DNA of 64,000 bases from Flagellimonas aurea (GCF_017313785.1 NZ_JAFLNL010000001.1:62001-126000); one strand, 5' to 3'. Shown: positions 1 to 9,002, counted from the stretch's first letter. Numbers and translations are program-made. The notes: generated by a model from the sequence alone, not told the origin.

Positions 1-142
1 TCAAGGCAAAAAGTAGGGTGTGCGACCAATCTATGTGGTCAACATCCATATGAAATCCTATAAATACCAGAGTGATCAAAATGGTGATAACCAAAGAAGA
101 TCGAAGTGCAAATTTGTATGATTTCTTTAGTTTTATGGCCAT
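1..142 (-). CDS. Sensor histidine kinase, N-terminal fragment cut by window edge
   Basis: The first 47 codons of a gene that runs off the left edge. The visible residues are a basic start (MAIKLKKSYK), a hydrophobic segment (LVITILITLVFIGF) that looks like a first transmembrane helix, then a polar stretch that would face the periplasm. The ATG shares its A with the TAA stop of the response-regulator gene just upstream (TAATG), so the two are translationally coupled. This context, and the resemblance of the start to flavobacterial PhoR-type kinases, support a sensor kinase partnered with that regulator. No catalytic domain lies in the window, so the identity is inferred. Confidence 0.7.
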   Translation of the reverse strand, partial: MAIKLKKSYKFALRSSLVITILITLVFIGFHMDVDHIDWSHTLLFAL

Positions 143-828
143 TAGAGTACAAACTTATACCCCACACCTTTAACGGTTTTAAAGTGGTGGTCGCCGATTT
201 TTTCGCGTAGTTTTCTAATATGGACATCTATGGTTCGGCCACCAACGACCACTTCGTTGCCCCAGACTTTATCCAAGATCACTTCTCGCTTAAAAACTTT
301 GTTTGGCTTGGATGTTAAAAGTGAAAGGAGTTCAAATTCCTTTCTTGGAAGGACCATTTCTTCACCATCGTTCACAATTTTGTACTCTTCCCTATTGATG
401 ATAATCTCTCCGACTTTGACGATATCTTCCACTTCCTTCTTGTCATCTTTCAACCTTCGCAACAAGGCCTTCACTTTGCTAACCAATACTTTTGGTTTTA
501 TGGGCTTGGTGATATAATCGTCTGCCCCTGCATCAAAACCGGCCACTTGGGAATAATCTTCTCCTCGCGCCGTCAAGAAAGTGATTATAGTATGATCCAA
601 CCCCGGTGTGTTTCGGATTACTTCGCATGCCTCAATACCATCCATTTCCGGCATCATAACATCCATAATAATAAGATGAGGGCTTTTCTTCTTGGCCTTC
701 GCAACTCCTTCCACTCCGTTTTTGGCAGTGAATACTTCGTACCCTTCGGCAGAAAGGTTATAGCTTATAATTTCCAGAATATCAGGTTCATCGTCTACCA
801 ATAGAATTTTAATGTCCTTGTTTTTCAT
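142..828 (-). CDS. OmpR/PhoB-family response regulator
   Basis: A 228-residue two-component DNA-binding regulator. Residues 6-120 form a receiver domain: acidic pair VDDE at 11-14, phospho-acceptor Asp56 in IIMDVMMPEMDG, and conserved Lys108 in DYITKP. Residues 138-228 form an OmpR-type winged helix with the typical RTIDVHIRKLREK recognition helix and a GVGYKF end. It is the first gene of an operon with the sensor kinase cut by the window edge. The divergent neighbour is a TonB-dependent receptor gene, and the gap between them carries TAAC boxes with 11-bp spacing, which fits PhoB-type binding and possible autoregulation. The family is certain; assignment as the phosphate regulator PhoB is inference. 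Confidence 0.93.
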   Translation of the reverse strand: MKNKDIKILLVDDEPDILEIISYNLSAEGYEVFTAKNGVEGVAKAKKKSPHLIIMDVMMPEMDGIEACEVIRNTPGLDHTIITFLTARGEDYSQVAGFDAGADDYITKPIKPKVLVSKVKALLRRLKDDKKEVEDIVKVGEIIINREEYKIVNDGEEMVLPRKEFELLSLLTSKPNKVFKREVILDKVWGNEVVVGGRTIDVHIRKLREKIGDHHFKTVKGVGYKFVL

Positions 829-854
829 GGGATGGTATTTCTGTGTTAAACGCC

Positions 855-862
855 CAAATGTA
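855..862 (-). promoter_or_regulatory. -7 box of the response regulator/kinase operon
   Basis: On the minus strand the octamer TACATTTG fits the Bacteroidota -7 consensus TAnnTTTG. It lies 26 bases before the response-regulator ATG, leaving a short leader. No good TTG -33 element is seen. The nearest TAAC boxes (891-905) fall where the -33 region would be, which suits an activator-dependent promoter. Confidence 0.5.
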
Positions 863-888
863 AAGATAATACACTTACGGGATAAACG

Positions 889-957
889 CTTAACGTTGAT
901 TTAATCTAGTAACCTTATTGTAACAAAACTGAAATAAACACTTAACATACAACTAAC
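889..957. promoter_or_regulatory. Array of TAAC boxes with 11-bp spacing (candidate PhoB sites)
   Basis: TAAC tetramers start at 891, 910, 921, 943 and 954, with TAAT at 902. The spacings are 11, 8, 11, 22 and 11 bases, so 910, 921, 943 and 954 stay on one helical face and one 11-bp step (932) is skipped. PhoB-type regulators are known to bind direct repeats with an 11-bp period. The array lies between the divergent regulator and TonB-receptor genes. Its right end is about 22 bases before a -7-like GTTCTTTG (979-986), where an activator would replace the -33 element. The spacing is read directly; the binding protein is inferred. Confidence 0.5.
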
Positions 958-1006
958 ACGGCTTTTACAACCTGTAGCGTTCTTTGCGCCAAATATATAC
1001 CTGATA

Positions 1007-3910
1007 ATGAAATATTTTTTACTGATTTTTGCCTTGTTGGCAACATCACTGAGCAGCGCCCAGCAATCCACGGGTAGCATTGTCGGTAAACTAACCGACC
1101 AAGAGTACAACAATGAGCCACTTGCTTTTGCCAATGTGGTAATTAAGGGGACCACTATTGGAACTACTTCCGATTTTGATGGCCTTTATGAAATTTCCGG
1201 GATTGCCCCGGGCACTTACATTTTAGTATATAGTTATTTAGGTTATGAAACCGTAGAAATTCCAAATGTAACAGTAGAAGCTGGAAAAGTTACTAGCGTA
1301 GATGTTCCAATGAGTGCTGGACAGGGAATGGCACTAGATGAAGTAGTAGTTACCACTGTAGCCAGGAAAGATTCCGAGACTGCCTTACTATTAGATCAAA
1401 AAAGAGCAATTGAAATAAAGGAAAGTATCGGCGCTGTAGAATTAGGAAATTTAGGAATCTCCGATGTAAAATCTGCCGCTACTAAAATCTCCGGTGTTAC
1501 TGAAAGTGAAGCTTCTGGAGATGTATTTGTTCGTGGTCTTGGAGATAGATATTTGACCACTACCTTTAATGGTCTTCCTATTCCATCCGATGACATCGAG
1601 AAAAAAAACATAGACCTTGGCTTGTTCCCAACTAGGGTAATCCAAAACGTGAGTATTAGCAAAACCTATTCTGCTACCACTTCTGCCGACCAAGCTTCCG
1701 GTAATATAAATATTGCCTCAAGGGAATTGTCCGGAACCAGTGAATTGGAAGTGGGTGTTTCCATTGGAGCCAACACCAATGCTATTGGCGATGGATCGGA
1801 CGGGCAAGGTTTTAAGGTAACAGCAAACTACGAAGATACCTCTCTCGGATTTTACGATACCGATATCGATATCAGAGATCAAATCACCAACCAATCATGG
1901 GACGCCAGTACCGTTGAAACGCCAGCCAATATGGGCGTCAACATTAGTGGTGGAAAATCCTTTTTTGACAACAAGTTCAAAGTGTTCGGTACATTGTCCA
2001 ACTCCAAAAATCATAAATATTACAGCCCTGGCGAATTTTTGATTTATGATCAGGTAACGGTTACAGATTCCATTACAGATTTTCAACAGTGGGAAACAGA
2101 GCATGTAAACAATGCCATGTTGGACCTTACCTACCAAGATGAAAAAAACATAATAAAATCTGTAACGCTTTTTGTAAATACATTAAATGATGTAGTGTCA
2201 GAAGGAGGTAGAAACGGTTTTGGTAACATTCAGGAAGAGACCATTGGAGATTTTTCTGATTTTTTAAGAGATCAAAACACCAAGCAGACCCGTTTGTTTG
2301 TTACCCAATTAATCGGTAACCACAAGTTTGGAGAAAAAAATGTATTGGACTGGGCCGTTAGTTATAACAAACTTAACGCCGATGAGCCGAACAGGATTCG
2401 TAACATCATCAACTTTACCTCAGACCCCGTAAATGCTTTTCTCTACGAAAACAGTGCCTTTGAATCAAGAAAACTTTCCCAGACAATTGATGATGAAGAG
2501 TACAACGGTCTCTTAAAAGATAGGCTGAAAATCATTGATGAAGAAAATAAAAAATTTTACATTGACCTTGGGGCGAACTATAGAAAAAAGACAAGAGATT
2601 TTGAATCTACTTTTTATGGAGTTTCCAACGTAGATGACAATAGACCAAGCTCCACTTCATTGGATGATCTTGATCAGATTTTTACAGATGCCAACTTCAA
2701 TAACAATATTTTGGAAATCATCGCTTTCCAGTCCAACGAAGCTGGAGAAGTAAAGGATGAATATACCGGTGAGTATGAATCCATTGCAGGGTTTGCTCTT
2801 TTTAACGTTGGCTTTGGAAACTGGAACTTTAACGCCGGACTTAGGGCACAACAAGATGAAATCGTAGTAAACTATGATGTGGCCAATGCACCTGGCGGTG
2901 AAGTTGGTTCCGTTTCAAGGGATTATACCAACGTTTATCCTAGTTTGAACATAAAATATGCACTTAACGAAGAACATGCCCTTCGTTTTGCTGCCAGCCG
3001 CAGCATCACACTTCCAGAGTTTAAGGAAATTGCTCCTTTTCGATACATTTCCCCCACAGGGCAACAAGTTTTTGGTACTGTTGGAGATAATGCATTGGAA
3101 GCTTCGTTCGCCAACAACTTTGACCTTAAATGGGAGTTCTTTCCAACTAGGGGTCAGCTGGTTTCTGCTTCCTTGTTTTATAAAAGCATAGAAGACCCCA
3201 TCAACAAAGTACGTGCACGTGGTTCCGATGGTGCCTTGTTCACCTTTAGAAACACAGGGGAAGAAGCCACTATCTATGGTATCGAGATAGAATCCAAAAT
3301 AGATATCATCACTCCTGAAATGAACGATGAGAACGGCAACCCATTAGGACCAACACTAAGTTTGGTACTAAACGCCAGTAGAATGTGGCACGAGCAAGAC
3401 CTTATCGAAAGAACCACGGAAGAAGGTGCAATTATAGAAACTTTTAGATACGGAACCAATAAAAATGCCCCCCTACAAGGTGCTTCCGATTGGATCATGA
3501 ACAGTAGTTTAAACTTGGAAACCTCCAACAATTGGGTAGCCAACGTATCAGCAAGCTATGCTTCGGACAAGATTTTTGCCATGGGATTTGCAAGAGCTCA
3601 AGAAGATTGGGATACCCGTTATAATGATGCCATTTTGGAAAAAGGATTCGTGGTGTTGAACTCAAAAATCAGTAAGCAGTTTGGACAAAACTTTCAAGTA
3701 TCGTTATCCGGACAAAACTTGTTAAATCCAAAAATAGAACAGTCCATAAACTACTTGACTTCTGAAAGTAGAGCGGAATTGGAAGCATTTTCAGATGACA
3801 GAGAAGTACGTTTGGGACCAGGCGCCCCACAAAGAGAGACTATTACCGATGTAGTTCGCTCTTATACTTTGGGCAGAACATTTAGCCTTGGACTTAAATA
3901 TACTTTTTAA
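1007..3910 (+). CDS. TonB-dependent outer-membrane receptor with carboxypeptidase-regulatory-like domain
   Basis: A 967-residue outer-membrane active transporter driven by TonB-ExbBD. A signal peptide (MKYFLLIFALLATSLSSA) is followed by a CarboxypepD_reg-like domain (about 23-107), a TonB-box-like DEVVVT near residue 111, a plug domain (about 120-235, with VFVRGLGDRYLTTTFNG) and a long beta-barrel ending in the terminal-Phe signature GLKYTF. It is transcribed away from a two-component regulator across an 11-bp-phased box array and is followed after 48 bases by a large surface-type lipoprotein, likely co-transcribed. The substrate cannot be read from sequence; the context suggests a regulated nutrient, perhaps phosphorus-containing. 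The lipoprotein is not SusD-like, so this is not a standard SusCD pair. Confidence 0.92.
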   Translation: MKYFLLIFALLATSLSSAQQSTGSIVGKLTDQEYNNEPLAFANVVIKGTTIGTTSDFDGLYEISGIAPGTYILVYSYLGYETVEIPNVTVEAGKVTSVDVPMSAGQGMALDEVVVTTVARKDSETALLLDQKRAIEIKESIGAVELGNLGISDVKSAATKISGVTESEASGDVFVRGLGDRYLTTTFNGLPIPSDDIEKKNIDLGLFPTRVIQNVSISKTYSATTSADQASGNINIASRELSGTSELEVGVSIGANTNAIGDGSDGQGFKVTANYEDTSLGFYDTDIDIRDQITNQSWDASTVETPANMGVNISGGKSFFDNKFKVFGTLSNSKNHKYYSPGEFLIYDQVTVTDSITDFQQWETEHVNNAMLDLTYQDEKNIIKSVTLFVNTLNDVVSEGGRNGFGNIQEETIGDFSDFLRDQNTKQTRLFVTQLIGNHKFGEKNVLDWAVSYNKLNADEPNRIRNIINFTSDPVNAFLYENSAFESRKLSQTIDDEEYNGLLKDRLKIIDEENKKFYIDLGANYRKKTRDFESTFYGVSNVDDNRPSSTSLDDLDQIFTDANFNNNILEIIAFQSNEAGEVKDEYTGEYESIAGFALFNVGFGNWNFNAGLRAQQDEIVVNYDVANAPGGEVGSVSRDYTNVYPSLNIKYALNEEHALRFAASRSITLPEFKEIAPFRYISPTGQQVFGTVGDNALEASFANNFDLKWEFFPTRGQLVSASLFYKSIEDPINKVRARGSDGALFTFRNTGEEATIYGIEIESKIDIITPEMNDENGNPLGPTLSLVLNASRMWHEQDLIERTTEEGAIIETFRYGTNKNAPLQGASDWIMNSSLNLETSNNWVANVSASYASDKIFAMGFARAQEDWDTRYNDAILEKGFVVLNSKISKQFGQNFQVSLSGQNLLNPKIEQSINYLTSESRAELEAFSDDREVRLGPGAPQRETITDVVRSYTLGRTFSLGLKYTF

Positions 3911-3958
3911 CGCTAATCAATACAATAGTCTAATAATTAATCTAAATCCATTTCTTTT

Positions 3959-6901
3959 ATGAAAACGAAAATTTTGAAACTTTCAATGTTATCGCTAGCC
4001 ACAATGGCACTGGTTTTTACCAGTTGTAGTGGTGATGATAATGGCGGGGATAATCCAACCACGCCTACCTGTGATGACAATATCCAAAACGGGGATGAAA
4101 CAGGTGTAGACTGTGGTGGTTCTTGCGAGCCATGTGAAAATCCAGCTACAACGCTTACAGGTTCAATATCCGAGGATATGACCCTAGACCCAGCTGAGAC
4201 CTATGTTCTACAAGGTTCTTTTAGCGTGGAGTCCGGAGCTACTTTGACCATCCCTGCTGGAACAACAATTACAGCCGAGGTTGAAGATGGTACCGAAACC
4301 AAAACTTACATCGTTGTACAAAAAGGAGGTATGATTGATGTTCAAGGTACCGAGGCCAACCCTGTTATCCTTACTTCTGCAAACGAAGAGCCAGGTGATT
4401 GGGGTGGTTTAATTCTTGCTGGTAACGCAACCACTACCGAAGGCGTGGATGCCGAAGCTGAAGTAGGCGGTATCATCTATGGAGGTACTGACGATGCCGA
4501 CAATTCTGGTAGTATCGATTACTTGATCATCAACTATGCCGGCGCACAGATCAGTACAGAATCTCAGTACAATGGTCTTACTCTTTACGCAGTTGGTTCA
4601 GGTACCACAATAAGCAACGTTGCTGTACTTAATGGTACCGATGATGGCGTTGAGTTTTTCGGTGGAACTGTTTCCGCCTCCAACTTCTATTTGGAAAACA
4701 ACGAAGACGACGCTATTGATTGGACTGAAGGATGGAACGGTACATTGACAAACGCTTATGTAGTTCACACTTCTGGATTCTCTACTGTTGTTGAAGCAGA
4801 TGGAGAGAACAAAAACCCAAGTTTGGTTAATTTGACCGCTGTTTCTTCCGTTGGAGGTACAGCCCTCCAGTTTAAAAAAGAATCTGGAGCAACCATTACA
4901 GGACTTTCTTTGAACGGATACGATACATCTGTATTGATGAGCGACGCTGGTCCATTGGCTAACGTTCAAATTGAAGGAGCAGATGCCAATCCCAACCTAT
5001 CTTACGTTGGTGATGCCACAGTTGACGTAGAAATGTTTGGATGGGTAAATTCTGCACTTGTGATAGAAGAAAGCAAATTGACAGGTTCTCTAACTTCTGA
5101 TTTAACTTTAGATCCAGCTGTAGACTACTTTTTGGAAGGAAGCTTTAGCGTAGAATCCGGTGCTACTTTGACTATTCCTGCTGGAACAAGAATTGTTGCC
5201 GATGTTGAGGAAGGCACTGAAACTAAAACATACATAGTAGTGCAAAAAGGCGGTATGATTGATATTCAAGGTACCGCTACCGACCCTGTTGTTATGACTT
5301 CTTCCAACGAAGAGCCAGGTGACTGGGGTGGATTGGTAATTGCTGGTGATGCAACTACTACCGAAGGTGTGGATGCCGAAGCCGAAGTAGGTGGTATCAT
5401 CTACGGTGGAACAAACGATGCGGACAACTCTGGCAGCATTGAATACTTGATTATTAACTATGCCGGGGCGCAGATCAGCACTGAATCTCAGTATAACGGT
5501 CTTACCCTTTACGCTGTAGGTTCTGCTACTACAATCGATAACGTAGCTATCTTGAACGGTACCGATGATGGTGTTGAGTTCTTCGGAGGAACTGTTTCCG
5601 CTTCCAACTTCTACTTGGAAAACAACGAAGATGACGCTATCGACTGGACAGAAGGATGGAACGGTACATTAACCAATGCTTACGTATTGCACACAGCTGG
5701 TTTCTCTACTGTTGTTGAAGCAGATGGTGCCAATGGCAACCCAAGCTTGGTTAACTTGACCGCTGTTTCCACAGTTGGTGGTACAGCTCTTCAGTTCAAA
5801 AAAGAATCCGGAGCAACCATTACAGGACTTTCTCTAGATGGATATGATACATCAGTATTGATGAGCGACGCTGGTCCATTGGCCAATGTTCAAATTGAAG
5901 GCGCCGATGCCAGCCCAGCAGAAACTTATGCTGCCGTTGCCTCTGTTGACATCAATACATTTACTTGGGCTACAGGAAATGCTGAAGCACAATCTGCTAC
6001 GTTGACAGGTTCTCTTAACTCTACACTTACATTGGATGCCGATGTAACTTACTACTTGAACCAATCTTTCAGTGTCGAAGATGGAGCTACTTTGAACATC
6101 CCTGCTGGAACAACTATTATTGCCGATGTTGAAAATGGTGACGAAACCAAAACATACATCGTGGTTCAAAAAGGAGGTACAATCAATGTACAGGGTACTG
6201 CTGCTAATCCTGTTGTTATGACCTCATCCAACACAACTCCTGGTGACTGGGGTGGTTTGGTAATTGCCGGTAAAGCTACTACTACCGAAGGTGTGGATGC
6301 CGAAGCTGAAGTTGGAGGTATTCTTTATGGTGGTACTGAAGATGATGACAATTCAGGTAGCATCGAATACTTGATCATTAACTATGCCGGTGCACAGATT
6401 AGCACCGAATCTCAGTATAACGGCCTTACACTTTATGCAGTAGGTTCTGGAACCACAATCGATAATGTTGCCATCAAAAATGGAACAGACGACGGTGTTG
6501 AGTTCTTTGGTGGAACCGTTTCTGCTTCCAACTTCTATTTGGAAAACAATGAGGATGATGCCATTGACTGGACAGAAGGATGGAACGGTACGTTGACCAA
6601 TGCTTACGTATTGCACACTTCTGGCTTCTCCACTGTTGTTGAGGCCGATGGCGCTAACGAAAACCCAAGTTTGGTTAACTTGACCGCTGTTTCCACGGTT
6701 GGTGGTACAGCTCTTCAGTTCAAAAAAGAATCTGGAGCAACCATTACAGGACTTTCCTTAACAGGGTATGATACTTCTGTATTGATGAGCGATGCTGGTC
6801 CATTGGCCAATGTACAAATTGAAGGTGCAGATGCTGATCCTGCAGAAGTTTATGATGCAACTGCAACTGTAGATGTAACAATCTTTGATTGGGCCAACTA
6901 A
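3959..6901 (+). CDS. Large surface-type lipoprotein with three long beta-helix-like repeats
   Basis: A 980-residue lipoprotein. The lipobox ends at Cys23 (LVFTSC) and an acidic tract (SGDDNGGDN) follows, as in lipoproteins exported to the flavobacterial cell surface. A short cysteine motif, NGDETGVDCGGSCEPC, occupies roughly residues 43-58. The rest is three near-copies of a ~307-residue unit (about 64-372, 373-679, 680-980). Each unit begins TLTGS and contains SFSVESGATLTIPAGT, GDWGGL, LYAVGS, DDGVEFFGGTVSASNFYL and EDDAIDWTEGWNG. The spaced Gly/Thr/Asn-rich strands suggest right-handed parallel beta-helices. It lies 48 bases behind a TonB-dependent receptor and is followed by a terminator, so the two form a unit. 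It may capture ligand for the receptor or act at the surface; no enzyme motif was recognised. Confidence 0.88.
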   Translation: MKTKILKLSMLSLATMALVFTSCSGDDNGGDNPTTPTCDDNIQNGDETGVDCGGSCEPCENPATTLTGSISEDMTLDPAETYVLQGSFSVESGATLTIPAGTTITAEVEDGTETKTYIVVQKGGMIDVQGTEANPVILTSANEEPGDWGGLILAGNATTTEGVDAEAEVGGIIYGGTDDADNSGSIDYLIINYAGAQISTESQYNGLTLYAVGSGTTISNVAVLNGTDDGVEFFGGTVSASNFYLENNEDDAIDWTEGWNGTLTNAYVVHTSGFSTVVEADGENKNPSLVNLTAVSSVGGTALQFKKESGATITGLSLNGYDTSVLMSDAGPLANVQIEGADANPNLSYVGDATVDVEMFGWVNSALVIEESKLTGSLTSDLTLDPAVDYFLEGSFSVESGATLTIPAGTRIVADVEEGTETKTYIVVQKGGMIDIQGTATDPVVMTSSNEEPGDWGGLVIAGDATTTEGVDAEAEVGGIIYGGTNDADNSGSIEYLIINYAGAQISTESQYNGLTLYAVGSATTIDNVAILNGTDDGVEFFGGTVSASNFYLENNEDDAIDWTEGWNGTLTNAYVLHTAGFSTVVEADGANGNPSLVNLTAVSTVGGTALQFKKESGATITGLSLDGYDTSVLMSDAGPLANVQIEGADASPAETYAAVASVDINTFTWATGNAEAQSATLTGSLNSTLTLDADVTYYLNQSFSVEDGATLNIPAGTTIIADVENGDETKTYIVVQKGGTINVQGTAANPVVMTSSNTTPGDWGGLVIAGKATTTEGVDAEAEVGGILYGGTEDDDNSGSIEYLIINYAGAQISTESQYNGLTLYAVGSGTTIDNVAIKNGTDDGVEFFGGTVSASNFYLENNEDDAIDWTEGWNGTLTNAYVLHTSGFSTVVEADGANENPSLVNLTAVSTVGGTALQFKKESGATITGLSLTGYDTSVLMSDAGPLANVQIEGADADPAEVYDATATVDVTIFDWAN
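4150..6898 (+). repeat. Three tandem ~0.92-kb coding repeats
   Basis: The lipoprotein gene contains three head-to-tail copies starting near 4150, 5078 and 5999. Long stretches are nearly identical at the nucleotide level (for example around 4660-4740, 5570-5660 and 6490-6590), while the first ~60 codons of each unit and the unit ends diverge. Such direct repeats can expand, contract or convert by recombination, and are also prone to collapse in short-read assembly. Confidence 0.9.
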
Positions 6902-6928
6902 TCAAGATTATATATACTTATAATTTTA

Positions 6929-6957
6929 AAAGCCCCCGCAATTGCAGGGGCTTTTTT
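6929..6957 (+). terminator. Rho-independent terminator after the repeat lipoprotein gene
   Basis: AGCCCC (6931-6936) pairs with GGGGCT (6947-6952) around a short GC-AATT-GC core with one mismatch, followed by a run of T. It ends the TonB receptor/lipoprotein transcription unit. Confidence 0.85.
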
Positions 6958-7037
6958 GTTTACTATTCATTAATAATTACTTAATCATAGAGTAGTCTTT
7001 TTCTTATATTTTTAGTTCAAAATAAAACACTAATACC

Positions 7038-8258
7038 ATGAGAAAAATTACTTTATGTTTATGCTTAATCTTTTCTTTTTACGTTTCCTCCGCTCAGACT
7101 TATAATTATCATAGGTTCGAAACCTATGCTACAGCAGAAAAAGCATGTGTTGGGAATACTTCTGATGCCTTTGTTGTTAAAGTGAACTTAGACATTGATC
7201 ATTTGTTGAACAATGGGGAATATTATGTAATTGATTTTGGCAGTAACTTTAATCTGGGGGTCAGGTATGCAAAAGTTCTTAATAGATACTCCGGAACCGG
7301 TGATGCAGATTTTTACTTGGATGGCTCAGGAATAGGGTCTTCGACAGATGTATGTAGTCTTATTTACAGATATCATAGGTTTGAAACTTTCACAACTCTT
7401 CAAAAGGCGGAAAACAGAGTATGTGGAACCTCAACAAACCATGATGGTATATGGAAAGTCAATATTCTAATCGATAGATTATTAGATCATGATGAAGTTT
7501 ACCAAATAAATCTTGGTGGTAGTTTAGGAACCAGATATTGCAGGGTTTTAAACAGATATAATGGAAATGGTGACGCAGATTTTAGTCTTAATGGACAATC
7601 AATAGGCAACCCCATTAACATCAACTGTGTTGTAGATAGTGATAATGATGGAATACCAGATGGTCAAGATAATTGCCCAAATAATGCAAATGCCAATCAG
7701 GCTGATATGGACAACGATGGCATTGGCAATGTATGCGACAACCAAGATAACAGAGATTCAGATGGGGATGGCGTTCAGAATTATGAAGATAACTGCCCTA
7801 ACGAATCCGGTCCAGCATCTAATGATGGATGTCCAGGAGAACCAGATCTGTCCATCAATTTAAATGGCTCCGTAATTAATAGCGATTGCTTTGGCTGTGA
7901 TAATTATTTCAGCCAAATTGGAACAGATAGACACTACTTAAATAATCCCAGTGGAATTGCAAATATTGATGTACTCGTCCAAAATCTTGGCAATGCCACT
8001 TCTACTTCCACTACAGTTGGGTATTATATTTCAGCAAACAGCACTTTTGAAAGTAATTCAGATACGCGAATAAAAACATCCAACATTGGATCACTCGGTA
8101 CAAACAGTGGGGATTATTCCTCTGTTACACTTTTTACATACGATTTTAATAGTGTCGGTGGTAATTTTTGGTTGCTGATTCGAGTTGACGATGATGATGA
8201 CAATGATGAATCCAATGAAAATAATAATGTATTCGCTCTACGTTTTGCAATCAACTAA
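7038..8258 (+). CDS. Secreted protein: two N-terminal repeats, thrombospondin-3-type calcium repeats, CARDB-like domain
   Basis: A 406-residue exported protein with a cleavable signal peptide (MRKITLCLCLIFSFYVSSA). Residues about 21-105 and 110-195 are two copies of an unassigned domain: both carry YHRFET near the start, RVLNRY/KVLNRY in the middle and GDADF followed by a short LDG/LNG end. Residues about 199-265 are thrombospondin type-3-like calcium-binding repeats (DSDNDGIPDGQDNCP, DSDGDGVQNYEDNCP). The C-terminal part (about 267-406) resembles a CARDB adhesion domain (DLSINL, VLVQNLGNA, ESNENNNV). There is no lipobox and no clear type IX sorting domain, so its final location is uncertain. 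It stands between two terminators with the lipoprotein gene downstream. Adhesion or matrix function is inference. Confidence 0.82.
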   Translation: MRKITLCLCLIFSFYVSSAQTYNYHRFETYATAEKACVGNTSDAFVVKVNLDIDHLLNNGEYYVIDFGSNFNLGVRYAKVLNRYSGTGDADFYLDGSGIGSSTDVCSLIYRYHRFETFTTLQKAENRVCGTSTNHDGIWKVNILIDRLLDHDEVYQINLGGSLGTRYCRVLNRYNGNGDADFSLNGQSIGNPININCVVDSDNDGIPDGQDNCPNNANANQADMDNDGIGNVCDNQDNRDSDGDGVQNYEDNCPNESGPASNDGCPGEPDLSINLNGSVINSDCFGCDNYFSQIGTDRHYLNNPSGIANIDVLVQNLGNATSTSTTVGYYISANSTFESNSDTRIKTSNIGSLGTNSGDYSSVTLFTYDFNSVGGNFWLLIRVDDDDDNDESNENNNVFALRFAIN

Positions 8259-8306
8259 AAAGACTCAACAAATATAACTCTGTCACAAGAAAACAAAATC
8301 CATAAC

Positions 8307-8825
8307 ATGAAAACAAAATCCTTCATATCAAATATATTCTCAATAAGCTTAATCATATTGTTTATATCATGCTCAAACGATGACAGTTCCTTTGATGGGA
8401 ACCCAGAAACACAACAAAGCCTTGTAAAGGCTGATGCAGCCCTAATCGCTCTTGGCGAAAATACCCTTAGAGATAGTTTAAGCTTGGACTTGGTTATTCC
8501 AGAAAATGACTATGGTTTATCCAATACTGAGCCATTATTACTATTCCCGTTCTATAAATCCGCTGAAGCGGAATCTAAAACTTGGCTTCCTGTTCCAAAT
8601 GTGCAGATTGAAAAAAATCTAAAGACTTATTATTCCAGAAGCAATGGTTTGACCCTTGTTCTCCATGCTGAAAAATTTGATAGCTCTATGCCCTACGGAA
8701 ATAATTTGAAATTCAAGGAACTCAATATCATTGCGGTAAGGCCATCCAAAATATCTGGGTTAACACGTAATGAGCTAGATGTAAGGGATTATAACCAAAT
8801 GATAGACTATTTAGATTTAAAATAA
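8307..8825 (+). CDS. Small lipoprotein of unknown function
   Basis: 172 residues. A hydrophobic signal leads to a lipobox with Cys22 (LFISCSNDDSS), and the acidic SNDDS after it resembles the flavobacterial surface-export signal. The mature part shows no family I recognise; it includes SLDLVIPENDYGL, a central LLFPFYKSAEAESKTW segment and a basic-acidic C-terminus. The start lies 48 bases after the CARDB-type protein gene, so co-transcription is likely, and a terminator follows. It could be a partner of that secreted protein. Confidence 0.78.
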   Translation: MKTKSFISNIFSISLIILFISCSNDDSSFDGNPETQQSLVKADAALIALGENTLRDSLSLDLVIPENDYGLSNTEPLLLFPFYKSAEAESKTWLPVPNVQIEKNLKTYYSRSNGLTLVLHAEKFDSSMPYGNNLKFKELNIIAVRPSKISGLTRNELDVRDYNQMIDYLDLK

Positions 8826-8852
8826 TAAAAATCGAGCGTTTGAATATTAAAA

Positions 8853-8881
8853 CGGCGGGTAAGCATATCCGCCATTTTTAT
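8853..8881 (+). terminator. Rho-independent terminator
   Basis: GGCGG (8855-8859) pairs with CCGCC (8870-8874) across a 10-base loop, followed by ATTTTTATTTT. It closes the 7038-8825 transcription unit. Confidence 0.7.
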
Positions 8882-8967
8882 TTTATGGTTTCTTGTAATT
8901 GGTTGCATTTCATCGAAAAGCATCACTCTAATTCTCAAATGGTTCAATAATCACATCACTATTTTTA

Positions 8968-8975
8968 TATATTTG
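8968..8975 (+). promoter_or_regulatory. -7 box upstream of the first sorting-domain protein
   Basis: TATATTTG matches TAnnTTTG and ends 27 bases before the ATG at 9003, giving a short leader. No clear TTG element about 19 bases further upstream. Confidence 0.45.
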
Positions 8976-9002
8976 TGGCATACCGTTTGCAACCATTAAC
9001 GT

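Noticed and set aside
4598-6616. Antisense open frames of 87-123 codons over the lipoprotein repeats
   Set aside because: They recur because the sense repeats recur, lack start context, and follow the sense codon pattern.
8976-8991. Sigma-54-like promoter TGGCATACCGTTTGCA (GG-N10-GC) before the first sorting-domain gene
   Set aside because: It would start transcription at the ATG itself (leaderless), and an overlapping TATATTTG -7 box gives a normal leader; probably chance.
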